Of a DNA stretch of 64,000 nt, positions 33,563 to 42,778 are shown one piece after another (positions within the stretch are counted from its first letter, which is position 1; each line of letters starts with the position of its first letter). This DNA comes from UKL13-2 sp043744255 (GTDB lineage Bacteria; Pseudomonadota; Gammaproteobacteria; Burkholderiales; Usitatibacteraceae): NCBI GenBank assembly GCA_043744255.1, contig JAYTVA010000117.1:62001-126000 (forward strand), given 5' to 3'. A program made the position numbers and the translations under genes. A model generated the notes under the pieces. The model did no database searches and was not told the origin of the DNA. It saw nothing but the letters and a program-made list of their open reading frames with translations.

Positions 33563-35017
33563 CTAGCGACTGAAAAAAGTCGCCTTTTCGTGCAGCGAAA
33601 AATCGCCAGGTGCTTCGCGCCCCTCGCTATCGACCGCAACAATCTGGAACTCGATGTGGGTCGATCCTTTCGGCGCTTTGGCCGGATCGGCGCGCAAATT
33701 GAGGGCAATGGTTTTTGCCGTCGCGGCACCAATTTCCAGCGGCTGCTTCAGCCCAATAATGTGCAGGCCGTCGATTCCCGTAACCCGCACCATGACGCGT
33801 TGCACCCGCTCCTGCGTGTTCATCAGGTGCAGGCGGTAAACATTTTCGATCAGGCCGCCCGCCACTTCGCGCGACATCGCGCCGCGATCCCGAATCACAT
33901 CCACCTTCATCGGCGCGCGATACCAGAGCGTGACGCCGGTGGCGATGATGATGGCCCACAGCAGAATGGTGTACAGCAGCACACGCGGGCGAAATACTCG
34001 CTTAATCATTTCGCGCCAGCCAAATTGCGCATTCACCGAATTAAGCGTCGCGTAGCGGATGAGGCCACGTGGGTAGCCCATCTTGTCCATCACCTGATTG
34101 CAGCCGTCAATGCACGCAGTGCAGCCGATGCATTCGTATTGCTGCCCGTTGCGAATATCAATGCCGGTGGGGCAGACCTGCACGCAGATATTGCAATCAA
34201 CGCACGCGCCCAAGCCGTTTGCCTGGTAATCGACTTTGCGGCCACGCGCGCCACGCGGCTCGCCGCGTTGCTCGTCATAGGTAATCACCAGCGTGTCGCG
34301 ATCAAACATTGCGCCCTGAAAGCGGGCGTACGGACACATGTATTTGCACACCTGCTCGCGCAGCCAGCCCGCGTTCCCATAGGTGGCGAGGCCGTAAAAC
34401 AATACCCAGAACGTTTCCCAACCCGCGATGGAGTGCTGCACGACGGACGCGCCAAGATCACGAATCGGCACGAAATAGCCGACCAGCGTAAAGCCGGTCC
34501 ACAGCGAAAGTGCAATCCAGACGCCGTGTTTGGCCGCTTTCAGGCTCATCTTCCTCGCCGATATTGGCGCACGGTCCAGCTTTTTTCGTGCGCTGGCGTC
34601 GCCCTCGATCTTGCGCTCGATCCACAGAAAGATTTCCGTGTAAACCGTTTGCGGGCACGCGTAACCGCACCACAGCCGTCCCGCCACCGCCGTAAACAGA
34701 AACAATGAGAACGCCGCGATCACCAGCAGCACCGTGAGGTAAATAAAATCCTGCGGCCAAAAGACGATCCCAACGATGTAGAACTTGCGTGCGGTCAGAT
34801 CAAACAATACCGCCTGCCGATCATTCCACGTCAGCCAAGGCGTGCCGTAGTAAACGAGCTGCGTGGCGAACACGAACAACCAACGCCAGTTGGCGAACCA
34901 GCCGGTGACCGCGCGCGGATAGATTTTCTGGTGAATTTCATAGAGCGCGTCGTCCTCGTGTCCGTTGGCGTGCTGGTGCACAGGTACTGCGGCATGGATC
35001 GGAATGACTTTACTCAC
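33563..35017 (-). CDS. ccoG: CcoG ferredoxin-type protein (cbb3 assembly)
   Basis: 484 residues with four to five membrane helices, two 4Fe-4S motifs (CVDCNICVQVCPTGID, CIGCTACIDGCN) and YACPQTVYTEIF. CcoG is a cupric reductase in the cbb3 assembly path. The C-terminal third is an Ig-like periplasmic domain. It starts 12 bases after ccoP ends. Confidence 0.95.
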   Translation of the reverse strand: MSKVIPIHAAVPVHQHANGHEDDALYEIHQKIYPRAVTGWFANWRWLFVFATQLVYYGTPWLTWNDRQAVLFDLTARKFYIVGIVFWPQDFIYLTVLLVIAAFSLFLFTAVAGRLWCGYACPQTVYTEIFLWIERKIEGDASARKKLDRAPISARKMSLKAAKHGVWIALSLWTGFTLVGYFVPIRDLGASVVQHSIAGWETFWVLFYGLATYGNAGWLREQVCKYMCPYARFQGAMFDRDTLVITYDEQRGEPRGARGRKVDYQANGLGACVDCNICVQVCPTGIDIRNGQQYECIGCTACIDGCNQVMDKMGYPRGLIRYATLNSVNAQFGWREMIKRVFRPRVLLYTILLWAIIIATGVTLWYRAPMKVDVIRDRGAMSREVAGGLIENVYRLHLMNTQERVQRVMVRVTGIDGLHIIGLKQPLEIGAATAKTIALNLRADPAKAPKGSTHIEFQIVAVDSEGREAPGDFSLHEKATFFSR

Positions 35018-35029
35018 CAGTCTCGCCCC

Positions 35030-35977
35030 CTACTGTGCGGGCTTGGCAGCCTCAGCAACGACCGGAGCCGGTGCCACACCCCCGCCCAGACTGTACACAT
35101 AGGCCGCCAGCAAATGAATCTTGGCCTCACCTAAGCGCTCAAGCTGTGCGGGCATCTGGTTGTTGCGACCGAGTCGAATCGTTTCGGCAATCGTGTCCTC
35201 ACTGCTGCCATACAGCCAGATGCTATCGGTCAGGTTGGGCGCGCCCAGCGCGTACATGCCCTTGCCATCGGCACCGTGGCAGGCGGCGCACACGGCAAAT
35301 TTCGCCCGGCCATTGGCGGCCATTGCTGCGTCGTGCTTGAGGCCCGATAGTGAGCGAACATAGTTGACCATCTCGGTGATGCCCGCTTCCCCGCCAATCG
35401 CAGCACCGAGTGCGGGCATCACCCCGTTGCGACCTTGCTTCAGGGTCAGCTCGATGGCCGCGGGATCGCCACCATACAACCAGTCTGCATCGCGCAAATT
35501 GGGAAAGCCCTTGCCGCCGCCTGCATCCGAGCCGTGGCACTGCGCGCAGTGGTTCAGAAAAAGGCGCTGGCCAATATCGTTGGCGACTGGGTCTTTCGCC
35601 AGCGTCGGAATATCGACACTCGCATACTTCGCAAATATGGGGCCATAGTCGCTCTCAGCTTTCTTGACCTCCGCGTCAAACTGCCCCGTGGAGGACCACG
35701 CGAACTGACCGGCAAAATTACCCAGACCCGGATAGAACAGCAAATAGCCCAGCGAAAACACAATGGTGATGTAGAACAGCCACATCCACCATCGCGGCAT
35801 GGGATTGTTGTACTCCACCAAGTCTTCGTCCCACACATTGCCGTGCAACTTGACCTGCTCGCCTTTTGCTGGTCGTTTCGTGGTCTGTGTGTTGAGCAAT
35901 ACGCCGCAGCCGATGATCGACACCAGCGAAACAATGGCGATAAACCAGTGCCAGACGTTGCTGGTGAAATCACTCAT
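35030..35977 (-). CDS. ccoP: cbb3 oxidase diheme subunit CcoP
   Basis: 315 residues from the ATG that overlaps the ccoQ end; a longer frame (343 codons) starts inside ccoQ and is rejected. Two N-terminal membrane helices, the interdomain linker HGNVWDEDLVEYNNPMPRWW, then two cytochrome c domains (CAQCH, CAACH). It passes electrons to CcoO. The Ala/Pro-rich tail (GVAPAPVVAEAAKPAQ) is dispensable-looking. Confidence 0.95.
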   Translation of the reverse strand: MSDFTSNVWHWFIAIVSLVSIIGCGVLLNTQTTKRPAKGEQVKLHGNVWDEDLVEYNNPMPRWWMWLFYITIVFSLGYLLFYPGLGNFAGQFAWSSTGQFDAEVKKAESDYGPIFAKYASVDIPTLAKDPVANDIGQRLFLNHCAQCHGSDAGGGKGFPNLRDADWLYGGDPAAIELTLKQGRNGVMPALGAAIGGEAGITEMVNYVRSLSGLKHDAAMAANGRAKFAVCAACHGADGKGMYALGAPNLTDSIWLYGSSEDTIAETIRLGRNNQMPAQLERLGEAKIHLLAAYVYSLGGGVAPAPVVAEAAKPAQ

Positions 35978-36164
35978 GGCGGTCTCCGTGAGCGCGTGGC
36001 GACAGACCCTCATCGCGCAGACCCTCATCGCTGTCCACGAAAGGTAAATTAGCCGCCTCATCGAAGCGCGACTTCTGATTACGTTGAAACGCCCAGATCA
36101 CCACGCCAACAAAAGCAAAAAAGGATAGCGTGGTGACGATGGTACGAAGATCATTCAGCTCCAA
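35970..36164 (-). CDS. ccoQ: cbb3 oxidase small subunit CcoQ
   Basis: 64 residues with one membrane helix (TLSFFAFVGVVIWAFQRN) and an acidic tail (FDEAANLPFVDSDE), as in CcoQ/FixQ. It stabilises the complex. It overlaps ccoP by 8 bases and follows ccoO by 9. Confidence 0.9.
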   Translation of the reverse strand: MELNDLRTIVTTLSFFAFVGVVIWAFQRNQKSRFDEAANLPFVDSDEGLRDEGLSPRAHGDRHE

Positions 36165-36173
36165 TGTTGACTC

Positions 36174-36788
<615 letters not shown>

Positions 36789-36791
36789 TGC

Positions 36792-38372
36792 CTAATCTCC
36801 ACTCGCGGGCTGGAGCCCGGCTGCGGGAAGATCGGGCGTAGCGCGCCCTATCGTCGGCATCGCCGGGATCGGCGCATCGTAGGCATGTCCCATCATGATG
36901 GTGCGCGCCACGTTGTAGGCCATGATCAGCATGCCGACGAAGAACAGCACACCGCCGACCAAGCGAATCGTCCAGTACGGGTAGCTCGCCTTCACGCTCT
37001 CGACAAAGGTGTAGGTGAGTGTGCCGTCGGCGTTTACTGCGCGCCACATCAGACCTTGCATGACGCCGGAAATCCACAGCGCGGCGATGTAGAGCACCAC
37101 GCCGATGGTCGCAATCCAGAAGTGCTGGCCGATCAGCCGCACGCTATACATTTCCTTTAGGCCGTACAGTCGCGGGATCAGGTAATACATTGCGCCGAAT
37201 GAGATGAACGCCACCCAGCCCAGCGCGCCGGAATGGACGTGACCGACAATCCAATCGGTGTAGTGTGCAAGGCCATTGACGGTCTTGATCGACAGCATCG
37301 GCCCTTCGAACGTGGACATGCCGTAAAACGATAGCGACACAATCAAGAATTTCAGAATCGGATCGTCGCGCAATTTATGCCACGCACCTGACATGGTCAT
37401 CATGCCGTTGATCATGCCGCCCCAGCTAGGCGCCAGCAAAATCAACGAGAACAACATGCCCAGCGACTGCGCCCAATCCGGCAAGGCGGTGTAATGGAGA
37501 TGATGCGGACCCGCCCACATGTAGGTAAAGATCAGCGCCCAGAAATGCACCACCGACAAGCGATACGAATACACCGGCCGTTCCGCCTGCTTGGGCACGA
37601 AGTAATACATCATGCCGAGAAAGCCGGCCGTCAAAAAGAAACCTACCGCGTTGTGCCCGTACCACCATTGAATCATCGCGTCCTGGACGCCGGCGTAGGC
37701 GGAATAGGATTTCCAGAAACTCGCTGGCACCGCCGCACTATTGACAATGTGCAGCAGCGCAACCGTAACGATGAAGGCACCGTAGAACCAGTTCGCCACA
37801 TAAATATGCTGAACCTTGCGCTTCATGATGGTGCCGAAAAACACCAGTGCGTACGCCACCCACACGAGCGTAATCAGCACGTCAATGGGCCACTCGAGCT
37901 CGGCGTATTCTTTTCCCTGGGTATAGCCCAGCGGTAGCGAGATCGCGGCCAGCACGATCACCAATTGCCAGCCCCAAAAATGAAATGCGGCGAGGTGATT
38001 CCACACCAGCCGTACTTGACAGGTTCGCTGCACCACGTAGTAAGAAGTGCCCATCAACGCGCAGCCACCAAAGGCAAAAATCACCGCGTTGGTGTGCAAA
38101 GGGCGCAACCGTCCGAACGACAGCCACGAAATGCCAAGAGTCATGTCCGGCCAGATCAACTCAGCGGCGATGATCACGCCAACCAGCATGCCGACCACTC
38201 CCCACACGATAGTCATGATCGCGAACTGGCGAACGACCTTGTAGTTGTAGGTGGGACTTTCACCTGCGCGACCACCTGAGCCACCACCTACGCTACCATG
38301 TGCGCTTCCACTTGCGCTGCCGCCTGCACTTCCACTTGCACTATCACTGCCGCGAACGGTAACGCGCTGCAT
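36792..38372 (-). CDS. ccoN: cbb3 oxidase catalytic subunit CcoN
   Basis: 526 residues, about 12 helices. Ligands: WWYGHNAVGF and GPHHLHY (CuB His), TDWIVGHVHSGALGW (haem His) and PLHTNAVIFAFGG. It reduces O2 to water with high affinity. The first 40 residues are an odd Ser/Gly/Ala-rich stretch (SASGSAGGSASGSAHGS) before the conserved YNYKVVRQFAIMT; AAAGGAA before the ATG supports this start. It heads the ccoNOQPGH operon under box 14. Confidence 0.97.
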   Translation of the reverse strand: MQRVTVRGSDSASGSAGGSASGSAHGSVGGGSGGRAGESPTYNYKVVRQFAIMTIVWGVVGMLVGVIIAAELIWPDMTLGISWLSFGRLRPLHTNAVIFAFGGCALMGTSYYVVQRTCQVRLVWNHLAAFHFWGWQLVIVLAAISLPLGYTQGKEYAELEWPIDVLITLVWVAYALVFFGTIMKRKVQHIYVANWFYGAFIVTVALLHIVNSAAVPASFWKSYSAYAGVQDAMIQWWYGHNAVGFFLTAGFLGMMYYFVPKQAERPVYSYRLSVVHFWALIFTYMWAGPHHLHYTALPDWAQSLGMLFSLILLAPSWGGMINGMMTMSGAWHKLRDDPILKFLIVSLSFYGMSTFEGPMLSIKTVNGLAHYTDWIVGHVHSGALGWVAFISFGAMYYLIPRLYGLKEMYSVRLIGQHFWIATIGVVLYIAALWISGVMQGLMWRAVNADGTLTYTFVESVKASYPYWTIRLVGGVLFFVGMLIMAYNVARTIMMGHAYDAPIPAMPTIGRATPDLPAAGLQPASGD

Positions 38373-38453
38373 GCGTGGGTTCCTTTGTGGTTGTTATCAG
38401 ACGATATGCACAACGTGCCTGAGCACATAGTCACACCCAGCCCGAAATTCAAT

Positions 38454-38467
38454 TTGATAAATATCAA
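38454..38467 (-). promoter_or_regulatory. FNR box 14, perfect palindrome (ccoN promoter)
   Basis: TTGATAAATATCAA, the only site here with two full TTGAT half-sites. It lies 82 bases above ccoN; GACTAT (minus, 38427-38432) is the candidate -10. The box overlaps the stop codon of ccoS. Confidence 0.9.
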
Positions 38468-38658
38468 CGCTGGTCGTTGTTTGCTCGCGCTGACACGGAA
38501 TCGGTGGCAGGCGACGAATCATCGTCGTGCAATAGGCGCTCTGCCGGACCTTCGAAGTCATCGAATTGACCACTTTCGCCAGACCACCAGAACAGCGCGC
38601 CGATGACTACTGCCAATGCGACGCTCAGTGGGATCAGGATCAGCAGGGACTCAAACAT
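38464..38658 (-). CDS. ccoS: cbb3 oxidase maturation protein CcoS
   Basis: 64 residues with one membrane helix (LLILIPLSVALAVVIGALFWW) followed by SGESGQFDDFEGPAERLL, diagnostic of CcoS. It is required for cofactor insertion. Its TGA stop is inside the FNR box of ccoN. It lies 21 bases after ccoI. Confidence 0.93.
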   Translation of the reverse strand: MFESLLILIPLSVALAVVIGALFWWSGESGQFDDFEGPAERLLHDDDSSPATDSVSARANNDQR

Positions 38659-38679
38659 GGTAGTTCCGGTGCGTTCGCG

Positions 38680-41163
38680 TCAGTCGCTGCGCGCGAGCCG
38701 CAGCGAATTCGCGACCACGATCAGCGAGCTCACTGCCATGCCGATCGCCGCCGTCGCCGGGGTCACGAGATTGGCGACCGCGAGCGGCACGGCGATGACG
38801 TTATAGGCAATCGCCCACGCAAAATTTTGTCGGGAAATCGCCGACACGCGCCGGGCTTGTTTGATGGCAAACACCACGGTTGCCAACGAAGGCGACATTA
38901 ACACGGCGTCTGCCGCGAGCTTGGGTAAATCGGCTGCGGTGGCACCAAGTGCGATCGACACATCGGCCGCCGCCAGCACTGGCGCGTCGTTCACGCCATC
39001 GCCCACCATCAACACGCGGTGCCCGGCGGCGCGCAGTGATGCCACGGCGGCCAGCTTATCTTCCGGCGATTCCCGCGCCGCGACATGTTCAGGTGCCACG
39101 CCCAGCGCGCGCGCTACCGTGGCAACGCGTGCAGGCGAATCACCGGAGAGGATGTGCACAGTGAGGCCAGCGCGTTGCAGCGCATGGACGGTTGCGGCGG
39201 CGTCTTCGCGTGGCGGGTCGTCTACGCAAAACGTGGCGAGATATTTGCCCTGTGCGCTAAGTACAAATGCGTCGTCTGGATGCGTCGCAACGTTGGCATC
39301 ACAGGCAAACGCAGCATGACCAAAGCGGTAGACCACGCCGCCAATTTCGCCTTGCACACCCTGCCCGCCGAACACGCGAATGTTGTCGGCAACTAAGCCT
39401 GCCTCGCCGCGACCCGCCACCCTCGCCAGCGCCCGCGCAATAGGGTGCACAGCACCGATTTCCAGCGCTGCCGCGAGCGCGAGCACGCGTGCTGGCGACA
39501 TGTCAATTGCCGTGTCGATGCGCACGATGCTCAATTCACCCGTCGTCAGCGTGCCAGTCTTATCGAACACGACGTCGGTGATCGTCGGCAACTTATCAAG
39601 CACATGCGCACGCGAGATCAACAGGCCGCGCTCGACCAAGCGACGGGTGGCAACCGCAAACGCGGTCGGTGCCGCCAGCGCCAGCGCGCACGGGCAGGTG
39701 ACGGCCAATACCGCAATCGTCACGGCGAGACTCTTGCTGCTGTCAATAAACCACCACACCGCGCCCGATGCAATCGCTATGCCCAACGTGAGTGGCGCGA
39801 TATAGCGCGCATGGCGATCCGACCAAATCGCCAGCGCGGATCGGGCATCCATGGCGCGCCGCGCCAGACGCTCAATCGCGGCGATGGTGCTGGCGCTGCC
39901 CGCTGCCGTCACCCGCATCACCAATGGCGACGCGCCATTCACCGTGCCGCCCATCAGACGCATTCCCACCCACTTGGCCACCGGCCGTGCTTCGCCGCTC
40001 AGCACGGCCTCATCAACCGCGCTCTCCCCCTCGATGATGTCGCCATCGGCGGGCACCGTCGCACCCGATGACACCAGCACCATGTCGCCCGCACACAGGG
40101 CTGCACTCGCGACCTGTTCGACCGCCCGGGTGCGCGGGTATGCCGACATTTTCTCGGCCACACTCGGCAGCGCATTGGCGAGGCGGCTGATGGTGGCGCG
40201 AACCTGGTTGCGTGCACGCAACTGCCAATAGCGGGCAGCCAGCAATAAAAAAACAAACATGGTGATCGAATCGAAATAGACCGCATTGACCACACCATCG
40301 CCGCGCATCATGGCGATCGTGCTGGTCACAAAGGTCGCCGCAATCGCCAACGCGACCGGCACATCCATGCTCAGAGTGCGCGCCATCAGGCCGTGCCACG
40401 CGCCACGAAAAATGTCGCTAGCCGAAAATAGCACCACGGGCAAGGTAAGGATGAGGCTCGCGCCGTCCATCAGCTTGGCGGCCTCTATTGAAATGTCATC
40501 CGGCGCATCGAAATAGCGTGGCAGCGTGAACATCATCACTTGCATCATGCCGAGTAACGCCACGCCAAGCCGTACCAGCGCCCGTCGTTCGCTCGCCACA
40601 TCCATGCGCGCCGCCGCTGCAGAATGAATCGGCGTCGCGCGCAAACCGACGCGCTCGATAGCGGAGACGATTGCGGAGAGGCGCTGCTGCGCCGGTGCCC
40701 ACGACACATCGGCCTGGTGGGTACTGTAATTAACCGTAATCGCCGTGATACCGGGCAAGCGCGCCAAGGTGGACTCGGCGAGCCACAAGCACGCCGAGCA
40801 GGTGATGCCATCAAGATACAGTGACGCCGACGCGTCGCTGGTGACAGAGGTCGAAACATATTGCGCGCGGACGCCAGGCAGATCGAACGCCTGCGCGTCC
40901 ACTGGCGCGCGCTGCGCGGTCGCTGGACTACCGCTTGGCGACAGCTCGCTCCGCTGCCGATAGTAGTCGCCGAGCCCGCTGTCGATAATCGCGCGCGCAA
41001 CAGCCGCGCAGCCGACACAACACATGGGTTCATCACGCTCGAATACGCGCACGGTCTGCTTAAACCGCAAGGGAATCGGCTCGCCACAATGGAAACACGC
41101 CCGTGCTGTCTGCCCGCGCAGACGCTGAGATGCAAATCCGCTGGCCGCGACGGTGGCATTCAT
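38680..41163 (-). CDS. ccoI: Copper P1B-type ATPase CcoI/FixI
   Basis: 827 residues. N-terminal CFHCGEP and CCVGCAAVARAI motifs, an HMA domain with LDGITCSACLWLAES, ion path TCPCALALAAPT, phosphorylation DKTGTLTTGE and hinge GDGVNDAPVLA. The double N-terminal Cys-rich section is typical of CcoI, which supplies copper for the CuB centre. It overlaps the upstream TauE-like gene by four bases (ATGA). Confidence 0.94.
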   Translation of the reverse strand: MNATVAASGFASQRLRGQTARACFHCGEPIPLRFKQTVRVFERDEPMCCVGCAAVARAIIDSGLGDYYRQRSELSPSGSPATAQRAPVDAQAFDLPGVRAQYVSTSVTSDASASLYLDGITCSACLWLAESTLARLPGITAITVNYSTHQADVSWAPAQQRLSAIVSAIERVGLRATPIHSAAAARMDVASERRALVRLGVALLGMMQVMMFTLPRYFDAPDDISIEAAKLMDGASLILTLPVVLFSASDIFRGAWHGLMARTLSMDVPVALAIAATFVTSTIAMMRGDGVVNAVYFDSITMFVFLLLAARYWQLRARNQVRATISRLANALPSVAEKMSAYPRTRAVEQVASAALCAGDMVLVSSGATVPADGDIIEGESAVDEAVLSGEARPVAKWVGMRLMGGTVNGASPLVMRVTAAGSASTIAAIERLARRAMDARSALAIWSDRHARYIAPLTLGIAIASGAVWWFIDSSKSLAVTIAVLAVTCPCALALAAPTAFAVATRRLVERGLLISRAHVLDKLPTITDVVFDKTGTLTTGELSIVRIDTAIDMSPARVLALAAALEIGAVHPIARALARVAGRGEAGLVADNIRVFGGQGVQGEIGGVVYRFGHAAFACDANVATHPDDAFVLSAQGKYLATFCVDDPPREDAAATVHALQRAGLTVHILSGDSPARVATVARALGVAPEHVAARESPEDKLAAVASLRAAGHRVLMVGDGVNDAPVLAAADVSIALGATAADLPKLAADAVLMSPSLATVVFAIKQARRVSAISRQNFAWAIAYNVIAVPLAVANLVTPATAAIGMAVSSLIVVANSLRLARSD

Positions 41164-42038
41164 GGCAGTCTCGCGCGCGCACTTTCGCGTTCCACATCAA
41201 CGGTTACCCAACTGGCGCACATCCGGCCAAGCGCCGCCCATGCGCGCTGCTCGGTAACACCGGGCACCCGTGCCAAGCCAAGTACGGCCATGCCAACGAC
41301 CACCGCCCCGGCGATGAGCCGAACGCGTGGCAAGCGAAAACGCGTTTTCAGTGTGCTCGCCAGCACACCCGCAGCCATCATCGCAGGCAGCGTACCCAGT
41401 CCGAACGCCAACATCACCAGCGCCCCTAAAGTAGCGCTGCCACTCGCCATTGCGCCGATCAACATCGCATACACGAGACCACACGGAATCCATCCCCACA
41501 ATGCCCCCAGCATCGCCGCCTGTCGCGGTGTTCGCGCTGGAATGAGGTGGCGGCTGAGCGGTGATAGGTGCCGCCATAGGTGGCTTGCGGCACGTTCCAG
41601 CGGTTGCAGCAACGCCGCAACGCCCATTAGATAGAGGCCGGTCGCCAACATCACCAGCTCGGCGACAATAAACAGGCTCACCCGCGCGACCGCAATATCG
41701 CCGATCAAAAATTCCCCGCCTGCGGCACCGACCGCACCAGCGATTGCACCCATCAATGTGTAACTCGCCAGTCGCCCAACATTAAACATGAGCGATTGTC
41801 GAATCTCGGCACCGGCGGATGCAGATGCATCCACCACCGCGATGCGTGCAAGAGCCAGCGCTGCTGGCAGTGCCTTGGTTGGTTGAGGGGGCGTTGCCAC
41901 CACCATCGTCGCCACCACTGACCCGCACATACCTAGACAGTGCACGCTACTCGCGAGCCCCGTGACCAAGGCGACACCAAGCCACACCAACAGGGACTGA
42001 TTGGCGAGCGCCTCCATCATCGGCACGGCGTGACGCAA
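41160..42038 (-). CDS. Sulfite exporter TauE/SafE-like (DsbD_2) membrane protein of the cco cluster
   Basis: 292 residues, six to seven helices. Signature motifs SSVHCLGMCGSVV and GALWGWIPCGLVYAML belong to the family that stands next to ccoI/ccoS in many proteobacteria and is annotated TauE/SafE or DsbD_2. Conserved Cys in both motifs suggest a role in copper handling or electron transfer for cbb3 assembly rather than sulfite export. It opens the operon with ccoI and ccoS. The start may be the second Met (MMEALANQS). Confidence 0.88.
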   Translation of the reverse strand: MRHAVPMMEALANQSLLVWLGVALVTGLASSVHCLGMCGSVVATMVVATPPQPTKALPAALALARIAVVDASASAGAEIRQSLMFNVGRLASYTLMGAIAGAVGAAGGEFLIGDIAVARVSLFIVAELVMLATGLYLMGVAALLQPLERAASHLWRHLSPLSRHLIPARTPRQAAMLGALWGWIPCGLVYAMLIGAMASGSATLGALVMLAFGLGTLPAMMAAGVLASTLKTRFRLPRVRLIAGAVVVGMAVLGLARVPGVTEQRAWAALGRMCASWVTVDVERESARARLP

Positions 42039-42198
42039 TGATCCGCGTTTCGGTGGTGGTGGGACAGCAGCGTCATGGATGAGCCATTTTTAGCGATCAA
42101 GTTTTCCCATCGTCACCGATACGCGCAGCCCGCCTTTGATCTCGATCAACGTCTGGCGAGATGGCCAGCCGACGCCGGCGAAAGCCCCGGTGTGATGT

Positions 42199-42212
42199 TT
42201 GCGCAAAATCAA
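42199..42212 (+). promoter_or_regulatory. FNR/DNR-type box 15 (nap promoter)
   Basis: TTGCGCAAAATCAA, 66 bases above napE. GAGACT at 42234-42239 lies at -10 distance. The predicted leader is about 31 bases. Confidence 0.8.
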
Positions 42213-42277
42213 AGCGGATCGGCCACGAGCGGCGAGACTGCGCCAACGATCATGCGGATCGCGAGCAAGGGGAGCAC

Positions 42278-42445
42278 ATGAAAAACACGGAAGAGGATGA
42301 GCAGCAACGCATGCACTCGCGAGAGCGGCGCGTGTTCGCGTTTCTCGCCATCGTGCTGGCACCGATGTTGGCGGTAGCCATCGTCGGCGCTTATGGCTTT
42401 TCGATCTGGCTGTTCCAGATTTTTGCTGGCCCCCCGACTGGCTAA
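42278..42445 (+). CDS. napE: Periplasmic nitrate reductase subunit NapE
   Basis: 55 residues; GGGGAG six bases before the ATG fixes the start. RERRVFAFLAIVLAPMLAVAIVGAYGFSIWLF is the single-helix core of NapE proteins (quoted in part; helix about 19-47). Its job is unclear. It is first in napEDABC. Confidence 0.88.
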   Translation: MKNTEEDEQQRMHSRERRVFAFLAIVLAPMLAVAIVGAYGFSIWLFQIFAGPPTG

Positions 42446-42454
42446 GGAGCCTAT

Positions 42455-42778
42455 ATGCGACTCGCTGCCCGTATCGACGATGCACCATCCGGCAAGGAAA
42501 CGCCGCCACCTGAACTTCACATCGCCAGTTGCGTACTGCGCACCCTCCCCGCACGGCTGCCGTCTTTAATAGAACAACTGGCGACGCACGCGAACCTGCA
42601 GGTGTACGCCAACGACGGCCACGCCAAGCTGGTGTTGGTGCTTGAAGGTACCAGCACCGGCGCGCTTCTCGATCAAATCGATGCGCTACGCGGCATCCCC
42701 GGCGTGGTCAGTATCGAGCTCGTCTATCAACATGCCGAATCTGAATCCGCCATGAAAGAACCCATGCCATGTCAGTAA
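42455..42778 (+). CDS. napD: NapA signal-peptide chaperone NapD
   Basis: 107 residues with a ferredoxin-like fold: LHIASCVLRTLPARLP near 21 and GVVSIELVYQHAE near the end match NapD. It binds the Tat signal of NapA until cofactor loading is complete. AGGAG precedes the ATG. Its 3' end overlaps napA by 10 bases. Confidence 0.92.
   Translation: MRLAARIDDAPSGKETPPPELHIASCVLRTLPARLPSLIEQLATHANLQVYANDGHAKLVLVLEGTSTGALLDQIDALRGIPGVVSIELVYQHAESESAMKEPMPCQ

Noticed and set aside
33518..34708. Plus-strand frame of 396 codons
   Set aside because: Antisense shadow of ccoG; composition is biased and the reverse strand encodes a clear 4Fe-4S protein.
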